Below, one piece after another: positions 27,032-35,872 of a DNA stretch of 64,000 bases. The notes below the pieces were generated by a model that saw only the letters and a program-made list of their open reading frames with translations, did no database searches and was not told where the DNA came from. A program made the translations under genes and the position numbers. The DNA is from Arsenophonus nilaparvatae. GTDB lineage: Bacteria > Pseudomonadota > Gammaproteobacteria > Enterobacterales > Enterobacteriaceae. Location: NCBI RefSeq assembly GCF_000757905.1, contig NZ_JRLH01000002.1. The stretch is one strand, 5' to 3'. Within the stretch, counting starts at the first letter, position 1; each line of letters begins with the position of its first letter.

Positions 27032-28411
27032 CTAAGCGTCATTCATTTGTGGTAATGGCCGACGAAAACGGCGGGTGATAATTGCCATATAAAAAATCCC
27101 AACCGCTGCCCATACCATCCCTAATAGCATGGAAGTTTTCTCTAAATTGATCCAAAGCACTGATACGGTTAAAGCGCCCATAGTAGGTAGAATTAAGTAA
27201 TTAAATTTATCCCGCCAAGTATGACAGCGACGCTCTCTAAAATAAAATTGCGAAATAACCGAAAGATTAACAAAGGTAAAAGCAATTAATGCACCAAAAT
27301 TAATCAATGCTGTGGCAATTTCCATATCAAACCAAATTGCCGTTAAAGCCAGCATGCCAACTAAAATGACATTAAAAGCTGGGGTTCGCCATGTTGGATG
27401 AACATAACCAAAAAAACGCTCAGGAAATACGCCATCTCGTCCCATCACATACATGAGACGAGAAACTCCTGCATGCGCAGCCATACCTGATGCTAATACG
27501 GTTGCACAAGAGAAAACCAAAATAATAGACTGAAAAAGTGCGCCAGCAACATATAGCATAATTTCAGGTTGCGATTCATCAGGTTTTTTAAAATGCGAAA
27601 CATCAGGAAAATACAGCTGTAAAAAATAAGAAACGCCAATAAAAATCAAACCACCAATTAAGGCCGTCAAGAAAATCGCCTTTGGTATTACTTTTCCTGC
27701 ATTTGGTGTTTCTTCCGATAATGAACTGATACCATCAAAGCCGAGAAATGAAAAACATAAAATCGTCGCCCCGGTGATCATCGGAATTAAATGCGCCTGT
27801 TCGGAGGTAAAAGGTCGCCATGACCAAATCTGACCAGAACCTTCGCCTTTAGATAATCCATGGATCAAAACAGCTAAAAAAACTAGCATAACAGCGATTT
27901 GAATAATCACAATAATGGTATTTAAGTTAGCGACTAAATTGATACCCCGTAGATTAAAAATAGTCATCAAAAAAACTAATCCGACCACAAAAATCCAAGG
28001 CGCAACAGCCGGAAAAATAGCTTCCAGATAAATTTTCGCTAACAGTATATTAATCATCGGCATGAATAAATAATCAAGCAAAGATGACCATCCCACCATG
28101 AAACCTAAATGTGGGCTCATCGATTTTTGTGCATAGGTATAGGCCGATCCCGCCGAAGGAAATCGTTTTACCAATTTACCATAACTCAATGCAGTAAAAA
28201 GAATAGCAATCAAAGCAATGATATAAGAAGAAGGAACATGCCCATCAGTTTTTAATGACACTAAACCAAAAGTGTCAAAAACCGTCATTGGCTGCAAATA
28301 AGCCAGCCCCATCATGACAACCTGGATTAAAGTTAATGTCTTAACCAGTTGCGCACGATTATTTATCTCGGTAGATTCTTTACTGAGAGCTAATTGGATA
28401 TCATGAGACAT
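27032..28411 (-). CDS. plaP: Putrescine/proton symporter PlaP (YeeF)
   Basis: PlaP is an inner-membrane APC-family amine transporter; the E. coli protein imports putrescine with low affinity and is linked to surface motility. The 459-residue protein has about 12 membrane segments and is close to E. coli PlaP throughout: VMMGLAYLQPMTVFDTFG, SAGSAYTYAQKSMSP, GFDGISSLSEETPNAG, ASGMAAHAGVSRLMYVMGRDG. The ATG at 28411 has a perfect AGGAGG eight bases upstream. That site lies inside an upstream 71-codon ORF whose stop overlaps the plaP start, suggesting translational coupling. The sbcB neighbourhood matches E. coli. Confidence 0.93.
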   Translation of the reverse strand: MSHDIQLALSKESTEINNRAQLVKTLTLIQVVMMGLAYLQPMTVFDTFGLVSLKTDGHVPSSYIIALIAILFTALSYGKLVKRFPSAGSAYTYAQKSMSPHLGFMVGWSSLLDYLFMPMINILLAKIYLEAIFPAVAPWIFVVGLVFLMTIFNLRGINLVANLNTIIVIIQIAVMLVFLAVLIHGLSKGEGSGQIWSWRPFTSEQAHLIPMITGATILCFSFLGFDGISSLSEETPNAGKVIPKAIFLTALIGGLIFIGVSYFLQLYFPDVSHFKKPDESQPEIMLYVAGALFQSIILVFSCATVLASGMAAHAGVSRLMYVMGRDGVFPERFFGYVHPTWRTPAFNVILVGMLALTAIWFDMEIATALINFGALIAFTFVNLSVISQFYFRERRCHTWRDKFNYLILPTMGALTVSVLWINLEKTSMLLGMVWAAVGIFYMAIITRRFRRPLPQMNDA

Positions 28412-28616
28412 GGCCAAAACCTCCTACAACTTCCGATTTCGCCTGGCTATTTTGCCTAAATCGATAGTTATAAGGAAGACTTCGCTCACGCCTATAGGCT
28501 GAGAAAAAAGAGAAATGAGAGAATAAGTTATCTTCGAAGCCGAACGCTCCGTAGTCATCAATAATACAGCAACCATGACCCATTGGCACAGGTGCAAAAA
28601 TAGATAATTGCGCCAT
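28401..28616 (-). CDS. Putative 71-residue leader ORF overlapping the plaP start
   Basis: An ORF starts at an ATG at 28616, with GAGGA about eight bases upstream, and ends with TGA at 28401-28403, 11 bases inside plaP in another frame. The product begins MAQLSIFAPVPMGHGCCIIDD and contains the aromatic/basic stretch SHFSFFSAYRRERS and a Cys pair. It has no signal peptide or membrane segment. I do not recognise it. Position, overlap and good ribosome site suggest a translated leader that could control plaP, in the way the short SpeFL peptide controls speF in response to ornithine. The shared FxFxF-type run is only a weak resemblance. Two further in-frame upstream codons could extend it. Confidence 0.55.
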   Translation of the reverse strand: MAQLSIFAPVPMGHGCCIIDDYGAFGFEDNLFSHFSFFSAYRRERSLPYNYRFRQNSQAKSEVVGGFGHVS

Positions 28617-28732
28617 AATAGCATTCCTCACTACGGTAGTCTGCTTTGGTTTGACTACACGTTTTTTCTAACAGTTGTATCAACTCCGGCCAGGTTTCCG
28701 GCCTCATATAAAATTAAATAAATCAGCTTACA

Positions 28733-28773
28733 AATAAAAAAATAACTGATGCAATTAATGAGCATCAGTTATT
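28733..28773 (-). terminator. Terminator of the TonB-dependent receptor gene
   Basis: A 12-bp perfect stem (AATAACTGATGC at 28741-28752 with GCATCAGTTATT at 28762-28773) has a 9-base loop and T residues on the minus-strand side. It lies about 120 bases past the stop of the receptor gene. Confidence 0.75.
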
Positions 28774-28892
28774 TCTGATGGCGCATTCTGCACTTCATCC
28801 CATGAAATAGCAATATTTTTTTAATTTTTAATAAAAAATTAGCTAGCTGTTACCATGAGTATAGCTAGCTAACTTTTTAGCTCAAAATGATT

Positions 28893-30869
28893 TTAAAAGT
28901 TATAATTTAATCCTAAATTGTAACGGCGGCCATCTAATAGGGCTTTATTATCATTATCCACTAAACGCCTATCTAAAATATTATAAACCCCTGTGAATAA
29001 AGAAAGATTTTTGCTCAGCGCGTAATTTACTCCCAGATCAACAAAGGTATAAGAGGGTAATTCATTCGCCATCGATGAGCGAGAAAGATATTGATTGGTT
29101 CTACCACGGAAATTTACCCGTGTCCAAGCTTCTAATTCAGTGGTTGCCTGCCAGCTTAACGATGCATTCGCCATATGCTTAGGTGTTTGACTAAAGGCTT
29201 GGCCCTTAAAATTGCCACTTAGTTGCTCAGAATCTGAGTAGGTGTAATTGGCTGCCATTGATAGATTATCCATGATTTGCCAATCAAATGTCGCCTCAAT
29301 ACCTCGCAAATTTGCCTTATCAACATTATCACGTGTACTTATAAAATCATATTGACTGCCATTGGGAATAATCGCATTACTACAAGCGGCTAATTTATCG
29401 CCACAGAGACGATATTCCATAATTTTATCTTTAAAATCAGTATTAAAAACTGTTAATCCGATATTCAGGTCATCCTGATTATTCCATAACAAACCAATTT
29501 CCTGACCAATACTTTTTTCCGGTTTTAAATTTGGATTACCGAGAATGATCCCTTTACTTGTTTGGCCGCCAGTTATTTGTCCCCAGTTAGGCGCCACTTG
29601 GCGTAAATCAGGTGAACGATATCCGGTCGAAACGCCACCTTTAAGTATCCATTGATCATTGATATGCCAAACACCATATAAGCGAGGCGTCCAATGTGCA
29701 CCAAAATTCTCATCTTTATCCATTCTAATACCAGCGGTTAAGCTGAAATCATTGGTGATCGTCCATTCATCTTCAGTAAATAATGCCCAACTCCAACGGG
29801 TTAATTTATTAACATTGGTCGCTGTCGGTAATTGGTTGTCTTGATCATGTAAATCTTCATAACGATACTGACCACCAATACTGAGCTTATGTGAATCTAA
29901 GTCAAATACTGTCTGATTTTTAAGTAAGTTATCATTATATTTCATCTTTCTACTTGGGTTCTCTGATTCATCACGTTGAATAAATGTATCCATTGAACCC
30001 CACTGATAATTACCGTTATGCGTCAATGCATAGTTATTACGTCGATAAGTGGTATTATCATCTTCACATGACCGTTTAGTGCAAGCACGGGTTTTACCAA
30101 TCGTCGAGTCACGTTTCTGTTCATCGTGCTTTAAATCCAAATCAAAATTATTCTGCTCATCGGGAGTAAATGAGAATGTTACCCCAGCATTACCCATTGA
30201 CTGTTTCTGATAACCACCAACAAATTTATCTTCATTACGATGGGAATAAAGACCATTTGCTTTCATTCCCAACACACCGTCAATTAATGGGCCGGCCAGA
30301 TAAAAACTCCCCTGACCCGCATTACCCGAGTTACTACGTTCAGCGATAGTTGTATCCGCTCGCAAACTACCATGCCAGGTTTTACCTATTTTGCGAGTAA
30401 TGATGTTGATCACGCCCCCCATGGCATCTGAGCCATAAAGTGAAGACATCGAACCACGCACAACTTCGATACGTTCAATCGCAACCAAGGGCGGCAACCA
30501 ACCTTGTTCTATGCCAGAGCCATCACTATTGGGTCGGGTATTGCGTGTATCTACCCGTTTGCCATCAACTAAAATCATGGTGTACTTTGCTGGCATGCCT
30601 CGAATACTTATATCAGTGCTACTTGCACCCCCTATCACATGAACACCAGGCAGATCCTTTAATGCATCGGTAACATCACGATAAGCCTTATCTTCTAATT
30701 GTTTTCTTCCGATGACTGAAATAGATGCAGGCGCATCTTCAATTTTCTGCTTAAAACCAGCTGCGGTAGTGACCATAATGGTATCACTATCTTCAGCAGC
30801 ATAACCGGCAGCAGAAATAAACGTGATAATAATAATTAACGTTAATTTATTTTTATTAAAAAAATTCAT
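28893..30869 (-). CDS. TonB-dependent outer-membrane siderophore receptor
   Basis: The 658-residue precursor has a Sec signal peptide ending about AAGYAA, a TonB box (DTIMVTTA), a plug domain (ASISVIGRKQLEDKAYRDVTDALKDLPGV, RIEVVRGSMSSLYGSDAMGGVINIITRK) and a 22-strand barrel ending YNLGLNYNF with a terminal Phe. It resembles the FepA/IrgA/CirA catecholate receptors, with extracellular-loop Cys pairs (CTKRSC and CGDKLAAC). GGAG precedes the start. The adjacent upstream genes encode a matching ABC importer, so the pair probably forms one complete iron-siderophore route. The exact ligand cannot be read from the sequence. Confidence 0.9.
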   Translation of the reverse strand: MNFFNKNKLTLIIIITFISAAGYAAEDSDTIMVTTAAGFKQKIEDAPASISVIGRKQLEDKAYRDVTDALKDLPGVHVIGGASSTDISIRGMPAKYTMILVDGKRVDTRNTRPNSDGSGIEQGWLPPLVAIERIEVVRGSMSSLYGSDAMGGVINIITRKIGKTWHGSLRADTTIAERSNSGNAGQGSFYLAGPLIDGVLGMKANGLYSHRNEDKFVGGYQKQSMGNAGVTFSFTPDEQNNFDLDLKHDEQKRDSTIGKTRACTKRSCEDDNTTYRRNNYALTHNGNYQWGSMDTFIQRDESENPSRKMKYNDNLLKNQTVFDLDSHKLSIGGQYRYEDLHDQDNQLPTATNVNKLTRWSWALFTEDEWTITNDFSLTAGIRMDKDENFGAHWTPRLYGVWHINDQWILKGGVSTGYRSPDLRQVAPNWGQITGGQTSKGIILGNPNLKPEKSIGQEIGLLWNNQDDLNIGLTVFNTDFKDKIMEYRLCGDKLAACSNAIIPNGSQYDFISTRDNVDKANLRGIEATFDWQIMDNLSMAANYTYSDSEQLSGNFKGQAFSQTPKHMANASLSWQATTELEAWTRVNFRGRTNQYLSRSSMANELPSYTFVDLGVNYALSKNLSLFTGVYNILDRRLVDNDNKALLDGRRYNLGLNYNF

Positions 30870-31015
30870 TCCCTATTCTCCAAGAAATACCAGGATTATT
30901 TATTAGTCAGATAATCGACATACACTCAAATGCCAGTGAAATTAATTTCCCCTGTCTTTTTATTAATTTTTTATTTCACTCGAAAAGCACAGCCTAATTA
31001 ATTTGATATTTTTAA

Positions 31016-31801
31016 TTAGAATAAATTAGCGACTAATCCATCGATTAATACTTGAGGAACCCCTTGCGAACAGTGCTCAATGCGGCCAACTACACCATAA
31101 ACATCAGCCAGATTTTCAGGTGTAATAACCTCTCGAGCCGCACCTTCTGCAACCAAACGACCTTCTTTTAACATTAATATGTGTTCACCGTGTCTTAAGG
31201 CAATATTAATATCGTGCACAACAACGATAGTAATAATATCTCTGCGCTTAGTTTCTTTAGCAATTAAATCCATAACATGAAATTGATAATTTAAATCCAG
31301 TGCACTTAATGGTTCATCGAGTAACAATAGCTTTGGTTGCCGAATAAGTGATTGTGCCAAACCCACTAGCTGCTTTTGTCCACCTGACAGCTGATCTAAA
31401 TAACACAGTGCCAGATGCTCTATGTCTAATTGCCGTAGTAGTTTCATAACCTCTAATTGGCAAATTTGATCGCAATTTCCGCCAGCAGCACGTTGGGCAA
31501 CAATAATCGATTCCAGCACATGTAAATGAACACCATTTGGTAATGATTGCGGTAAATAAACCACTTGTTTGGCACGTTGAGCAAAATTCATCGCCATTAA
31601 ATCCTGCCCATTCAACCATAACTGGCCAGCAGCGCTATTTAATCCAGCTAAAGAACGCAATAACGTAGATTTACCACTACCATTTGGCCCAAGTAAAACG
31701 GTAATTTTCCCAGTTGGTAAAATATTGGTGGATAAATTTTGGATCACCGGACATTTAGGATAACCTGCATTAAATTGATTTATTCGTAATCCTTTTATCA
31801 T
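31016..31801 (-). CDS. Iron-siderophore ABC transporter ATPase (FecE/FepC type)
   Basis: This is the cytoplasmic ATP-hydrolysing subunit of an iron-complex importer. The 261-residue protein has Walker A (LLGPNGSGKSTLLRSL), the signature LSGGQKQLVGLAQSL, Walker B LLLLDEPLSALD and a switch His in VVVHDINIALRHG. Its start touches the last base of the permease gene, so the two are translationally coupled. The C-terminus is slightly longer than in FecE. It is the distal ABC gene before the receptor; the 145-base gap to the receptor start may include a separate promoter. Confidence 0.94.
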   Translation of the reverse strand: MIKGLRINQFNAGYPKCPVIQNLSTNILPTGKITVLLGPNGSGKSTLLRSLAGLNSAAGQLWLNGQDLMAMNFAQRAKQVVYLPQSLPNGVHLHVLESIIVAQRAAGGNCDQICQLEVMKLLRQLDIEHLALCYLDQLSGGQKQLVGLAQSLIRQPKLLLLDEPLSALDLNYQFHVMDLIAKETKRRDIITIVVVHDINIALRHGEHILMLKEGRLVAEGAAREVITPENLADVYGVVGRIEHCSQGVPQVLIDGLVANLF

Positions 31802-32892
31802 TAAATATTACCTCTATGTCGCAAGATCATACTTAAGAAAAAGGGAACGCCAACCAAAGAAGTGACAATACCAACAGGTATAATGACGCCTGGAATAATG
31901 TTCTTTGATGCAATCGAAGCTAGCGATAACACTAAAGCACCAATTAAGGCACTGGCCGGTAAATAAAATCGATGATCTTCGCCAAACATCATGCGAGCAA
32001 TGTGGGGAGCGACTAAACCAATAAAAGCAATAGGACCGACAAAAGCAACGGATAAAGCCGCCAACATACTAATTCTTAATAATGTCGCCAAACGCAACCG
32101 ACGGACATCAATACCAAAACTGATTGCACGATCTTCACCTAAACGTAGTGCAGTTAACTTCCAGGCACTCATGATAGAAATGGGAAAAATGACCGCAAAA
32201 ATGGCGGCCATCATTGCCAGCTTAGTCCAGCTTGCCTTTGCCAAACTGCCCATTGTCCAGAAGACTAGTCCCTGTAAGGTATCTTCCGTGGCAATAAATT
32301 GCATCATCGAAACTAATGCATTAAAGGTAAATACTAATGCAATACCAAATAGTACCACGCCGGAAGTTGCAATGCGGGTCCAACGGGTGATCGCATCTAG
32401 CATTAAGACCGCTAGTAAAGCAAAAATAAAAGCATTAACCGAAATAAACCATTGTTCAGGGATCCCGGCAATGCCAATGCCAGAAACGATCGCTAATGCG
32501 GCGCCAAAAGACGCGGCACTAGAAACACCTAATGTGAAAGGACTGGCTAGCGGATTATTTAAGATGGTCTGCATTTCAGCACCCGCCAGTCCAAGTGACA
32601 TACCAACAGTGACAGCCATTAATGCATAGGGTAAGCGAATATCCCAAACAATCACCTGAGTACCAATATCAACACTCGCTGGTGAGACCAATGTTTGCCA
32701 TAACTTGGCTACTGAAAGACCTGATGGCCCCAAGGTAAAATCAATCACTAATGACAGCACAATTAACATAATGATTGCCATCATCAATATAATACGGCGT
32801 TTCAATATATATTGATAATGAGCCTTAATATTTATTCCATCATGATTAGCTTGCTGCTTAATAGCTGACATAGGTTCAGTTGTCATACTCAT
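31801..32892 (-). CDS. FecCD-family iron-siderophore ABC permease
   Basis: This inner-membrane permease has about ten predicted membrane segments over 363 residues. Family signatures are LRLPYALMAVTVGMSLGLAGAEMQTILNNPLASPFTLGVSSAASFGAALA near one third of the length and FVGPIAFIGLVAPHIARMMFGEDHRFYLPASALIGA towards the end. Only one permease gene is present, so it is likely to work as a homodimer, as BtuC does. About 35 residues precede the first membrane segment, and an ATG at MSAIKQQ is an alternative start. It lies nine bases after the binding-protein gene. Confidence 0.93.
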   Translation of the reverse strand: MSMTTEPMSAIKQQANHDGINIKAHYQYILKRRIILMMAIIMLIVLSLVIDFTLGPSGLSVAKLWQTLVSPASVDIGTQVIVWDIRLPYALMAVTVGMSLGLAGAEMQTILNNPLASPFTLGVSSAASFGAALAIVSGIGIAGIPEQWFISVNAFIFALLAVLMLDAITRWTRIATSGVVLFGIALVFTFNALVSMMQFIATEDTLQGLVFWTMGSLAKASWTKLAMMAAIFAVIFPISIMSAWKLTALRLGEDRAISFGIDVRRLRLATLLRISMLAALSVAFVGPIAFIGLVAPHIARMMFGEDHRFYLPASALIGALVLSLASIASKNIIPGVIIPVGIVTSLVGVPFFLSMILRHRGNI

Positions 32893-32901
32893 TGAAAATA
32901 A

Positions 32902-34050
32902 TTACCTGCTTTTTAATGAGTCTTGACTAATCCAGTAGATACCCGTTGGCTCTATCGCTAAAAATTGACGATATAACTCTTTCATCGTAGTTTGCGGATC
33001 CAGATCGGCAAATTTATCTGGATAGAACCATTTAGCAAAAACTTGTGTCACGATAACGTTATAGGGCGAATTATAATAATTGTGCCAAATAGCATAACTG
33101 CGACCATCTTTAATGGCTGTAAGGGTATTGATACCTTTACGCTCGGTTATTTTGCTTAAACTGGTTATGGCTGCTTGCTTTGACGATAAAGCACCTAATT
33201 GTACTCCTAGCTCTTTGCTGCCAGGCATCTTGGCTCCACTGGCAATATAAATTGCAGGATCATCAGCAATGACCTTCTCAAGGTTCATCATCCCTAATGG
33301 TCCGGGTAACGCATTTTTGGCAATATTTACCCCACCGGCTAAATCAATAAAATTGCCCATATTACCGTTGCCTGCCGTACCACAGCAGTCTTCGGACGAG
33401 CCCGCTCTTAATTCAATAAAAACAGTGGGTTTTTTATCGTTAGCAATTTTATTGGTAATATCCGTTACTAACTTAAGATTTTTTTCATAGAAATTGGCAT
33501 ATTTTTCAGCCTGTTGCTCCCGATGCAAAGCCTTACCTAATAAGCGAATACTCGGTAAAGTATTTTTTAGTGGCTCACCACGAAAATCAACAAAAACAAC
33601 TGGTACACCAGCCTTTTCGAGTTGCATGACCAATTCACTATTTTTGCCTGGGCCGTGCCCGGATAAGCCAAAAATAGCAATATCAGGATTTAAGGTTAAT
33701 ACTTTTTCCGCACTAACACTTTCAGCACTGGTATTACCAATTAAAGGAATTTTGTCAATTTCTGGAAACTTGGCTTTGTAAACCGCATATGATTGTGGAT
33801 CAAGTTTACGAAAATCACCTTGCCAGCCAACAATGCGCGCTAAAGGTTTATTTCCTTCCAGTAAAGCAATCGCATGAAATAAGCGTCCTTCTCCCAATAG
33901 AATGCGATTTACCTTCTCCGGTATCTGAACAGTGCGACCCGCTACATCAGTAACCGTTACTGACCATGCGGCAAACGATGTCATTAACGCTACACCCGCT
34001 AATAAACAACCATTAACGCCCTTGGTGATAAAACTACACGCAAACTTCAC
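32902..34050 (-). CDS. Periplasmic iron-siderophore binding protein
   Basis: This 382-residue class III (helical-backbone) binding protein delivers the ligand to the ABC permease. The reading frame is open from 34101, but the GTG at 34050, with AGAGG upstream, gives a normal signal peptide (KFACSFITKGVNGCLLAGVALMTSFAAWS). Features are VTDVAGRTVQIPEKVNRILLGEG at the start of the mature protein, NPDIAIFGLSGHG, and an unusual SSEDCCGTAGNGN with adjacent Cys. It heads the operon, with a Fur-like box about 50 bases upstream. The ligand is unknown; catecholate iron would fit the receptor. Confidence 0.88.
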   Translation of the reverse strand: MKFACSFITKGVNGCLLAGVALMTSFAAWSVTVTDVAGRTVQIPEKVNRILLGEGRLFHAIALLEGNKPLARIVGWQGDFRKLDPQSYAVYKAKFPEIDKIPLIGNTSAESVSAEKVLTLNPDIAIFGLSGHGPGKNSELVMQLEKAGVPVVFVDFRGEPLKNTLPSIRLLGKALHREQQAEKYANFYEKNLKLVTDITNKIANDKKPTVFIELRAGSSEDCCGTAGNGNMGNFIDLAGGVNIAKNALPGPLGMMNLEKVIADDPAIYIASGAKMPGSKELGVQLGALSSKQAAITSLSKITERKGINTLTAIKDGRSYAIWHNYYNSPYNVIVTQVFAKWFYPDKFADLDPQTTMKELYRQFLAIEPTGIYWISQDSLKSR

Positions 34051-34099
34051 TTGATTGCCTCTCCATTCAACTGATCCGATTTGCGCGTAACAATAAAGC

Positions 34100-34119
34100 A
34101 AATAATAATTATTATCAAT
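34100..34119. promoter_or_regulatory. Fur-like box upstream of the iron uptake operon
   Basis: On the minus strand the site reads ATTGATAATAATTATTATTT, an AT-rich inverted repeat close to the Fur consensus (GATAATGATAATCATTATC). It sits about 50 bases before the binding-protein start. Iron repression of the operon is inferred. Confidence 0.6.
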
Positions 34120-34182
34120 ACGATTATTGCTAACGTTACTTTTTTTTTATTTATTCTTTGACCTAAGTAAAAAATAACGCTC

Positions 34183-34207
34183 GGCACACCCATAAAATAC
34201 GTGTGCC
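34183..34207 (-). terminator. Hairpin downstream of lysP
   Basis: GGCACAC at 34183-34189 pairs with GTGTGCC at 34201-34207. It lies 30 bases past the lysP stop. The T run on the minus strand starts some ten bases later, so it is a weak or accessory terminator. Confidence 0.4.
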
Positions 34208-34237
34208 TGGATAGAAAATTGATAGGATTTTTGACAA

Positions 34238-35725
34238 TTATTTGTTTAAATTTTCATCATATTCAGGGAAATCCATCTGCCGATAATGAACAAAATGGGT
34301 TTTCTTGACGAGTTTATAACCAAACCATATGACCAGGAATAAAGGGATACCAATATAGGTGGCAATAACACCATACCAGTCAATCTTGTCCGCTAAAAAT
34401 GCCTGATAATTTTGGCCTAATGTAATGACTAAACAGAGAACAAAAGCAAAAATAGGGCCAATAGGGAAAAAGCCTGAGCGATAGGGTAACTTATTTAGAT
34501 CATAGCCTTGCAACATATAACCTTTACGAAAACGATAATGGCTAATAGCAATCCCTAACCAGGCAATAAATCCGGTCATACCTGAAGTATTCAGTAACCA
34601 TAAGTAAACAACCTGGTTGCCAAACATTGAACTTAAGAAACAGAGTGCTGCCACAACGGTAGTTGCAATCAAGGCATAGCGAGGAACCCCACCCGGTGAT
34701 AAGCGTGAAAAGATTTTTGGTGCTTTTCCTTCTTTGGCTAAGGTAAATAACATTCGGGTAGAAGCATACATCCCTGAATTGCCAGCGGATAATACTGCCG
34801 TTAAAATAACCGCGTTCATGACGGCAGCCGCGGATAATAATCCGGCGTTTTCAAAAACCAAGGTAAAAGGACTAACACTAATATCAGCTACCTCATTACG
34901 CAGCAAACGTGGATCCGTATATGGAATAATTAAACTGATCACCAATATAGCAAAAACATAAAATAACAAAATCCGCCAAAATACTTGGCGCACCGCTTTA
35001 GGAATATTTTTACCTGGATCTTTAGATTCACCAGCGGCAATACCAATTAATTCCGTACCCTGAAAAGAAAAACCAACGATCATAGCAACCCCAATCATTG
35101 CCGAAAAGCCTCCCACAAAAGGCGCTTCACCAATCTGCCAGTTATGCCAGCCAGCATTTTCTGCTCCACGAAAAATGCCAATAATCATTAATATGCCAAC
35201 CACAATAAAAATAATGACGGTAATGACTTTAATTAAAGAAAACCAATACTCTGCCTCGCCAAATCCTTTGACAGAAATATAATTAAGCATAAAAATGATA
35301 AACAGAAAAATCGCACTCCAAATCCAGCCATCAATCTCAGGAAACCAGTATCCCATCACTAATTGCGCTGCAACTAAGTCAACAGCAATAGTGACCGCCC
35401 AGTTATACCAATAATTCCAGCCAAGAGCGAAACCAAAGCCTTCATCAACGTATCGAGAACCATAAGTAGAAAAAGAGCCAGAAACGGGTAAATAAGCCGC
35501 AAGCTCGCCTAAACTGCTCATCAAAAAATAAACCATTAAACCAATAATAATATAAGAGAATAAAGCACCACCTGGCCCGGCTTGCGCTACAGTTGCGCCG
35601 GAAGCAACAAATAATCCGGTACCAATAGAGCCGCCAATAGCTATCATCGTCAAATGACGTGCTTTTAGTTCTCGGCGCAATTTTGTTGTAGCGCCCTGTG
35701 ATGTATGTGTTGATTGTTCTGACAT
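34238..35725 (-). CDS. lysP: Lysine-specific permease LysP
   Basis: LysP is a proton-coupled lysine importer of the APC family and also a co-sensor of CadC in E. coli. The 495-residue protein has 12 membrane segments and follows E. coli LysP closely: LRRELKARHLTMIAIGGSIGTGLFVASGAT, GFALGWNYWYNWAVTIAVDLVAAQL, GFSFQGTELIGIAAGES, ILTAVLSAGNSGMYASTRML. I chose the ATG at 35725, with AAAGGT upstream, over the one six codons earlier. It begins the conserved lysP-yeiE-yeiH-nfo block. Confidence 0.95.
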   Translation of the reverse strand: MSEQSTHTSQGATTKLRRELKARHLTMIAIGGSIGTGLFVASGATVAQAGPGGALFSYIIIGLMVYFLMSSLGELAAYLPVSGSFSTYGSRYVDEGFGFALGWNYWYNWAVTIAVDLVAAQLVMGYWFPEIDGWIWSAIFLFIIFMLNYISVKGFGEAEYWFSLIKVITVIIFIVVGILMIIGIFRGAENAGWHNWQIGEAPFVGGFSAMIGVAMIVGFSFQGTELIGIAAGESKDPGKNIPKAVRQVFWRILLFYVFAILVISLIIPYTDPRLLRNEVADISVSPFTLVFENAGLLSAAAVMNAVILTAVLSAGNSGMYASTRMLFTLAKEGKAPKIFSRLSPGGVPRYALIATTVVAALCFLSSMFGNQVVYLWLLNTSGMTGFIAWLGIAISHYRFRKGYMLQGYDLNKLPYRSGFFPIGPIFAFVLCLVITLGQNYQAFLADKIDWYGVIATYIGIPLFLVIWFGYKLVKKTHFVHYRQMDFPEYDENLNK

Positions 35726-35872
35726 TAATGACCTTTTATTCAACGTGGATCTTAACGTCAGTGATTGTAACAGACCGTGTTACTATAAATAAGCATCTAT
35801 TCTCAGTTATAAGATACCTTCATAATTGACTAAAAATTATTAGTATTGCGCAGGATCTTGATATTAAAAACT

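Noticed and set aside
31991..32629. 212-codon plus-strand ORF
   Set aside because: It is antisense to the FecCD-type permease, whose motifs are unmistakable; a long shadow from codon bias.
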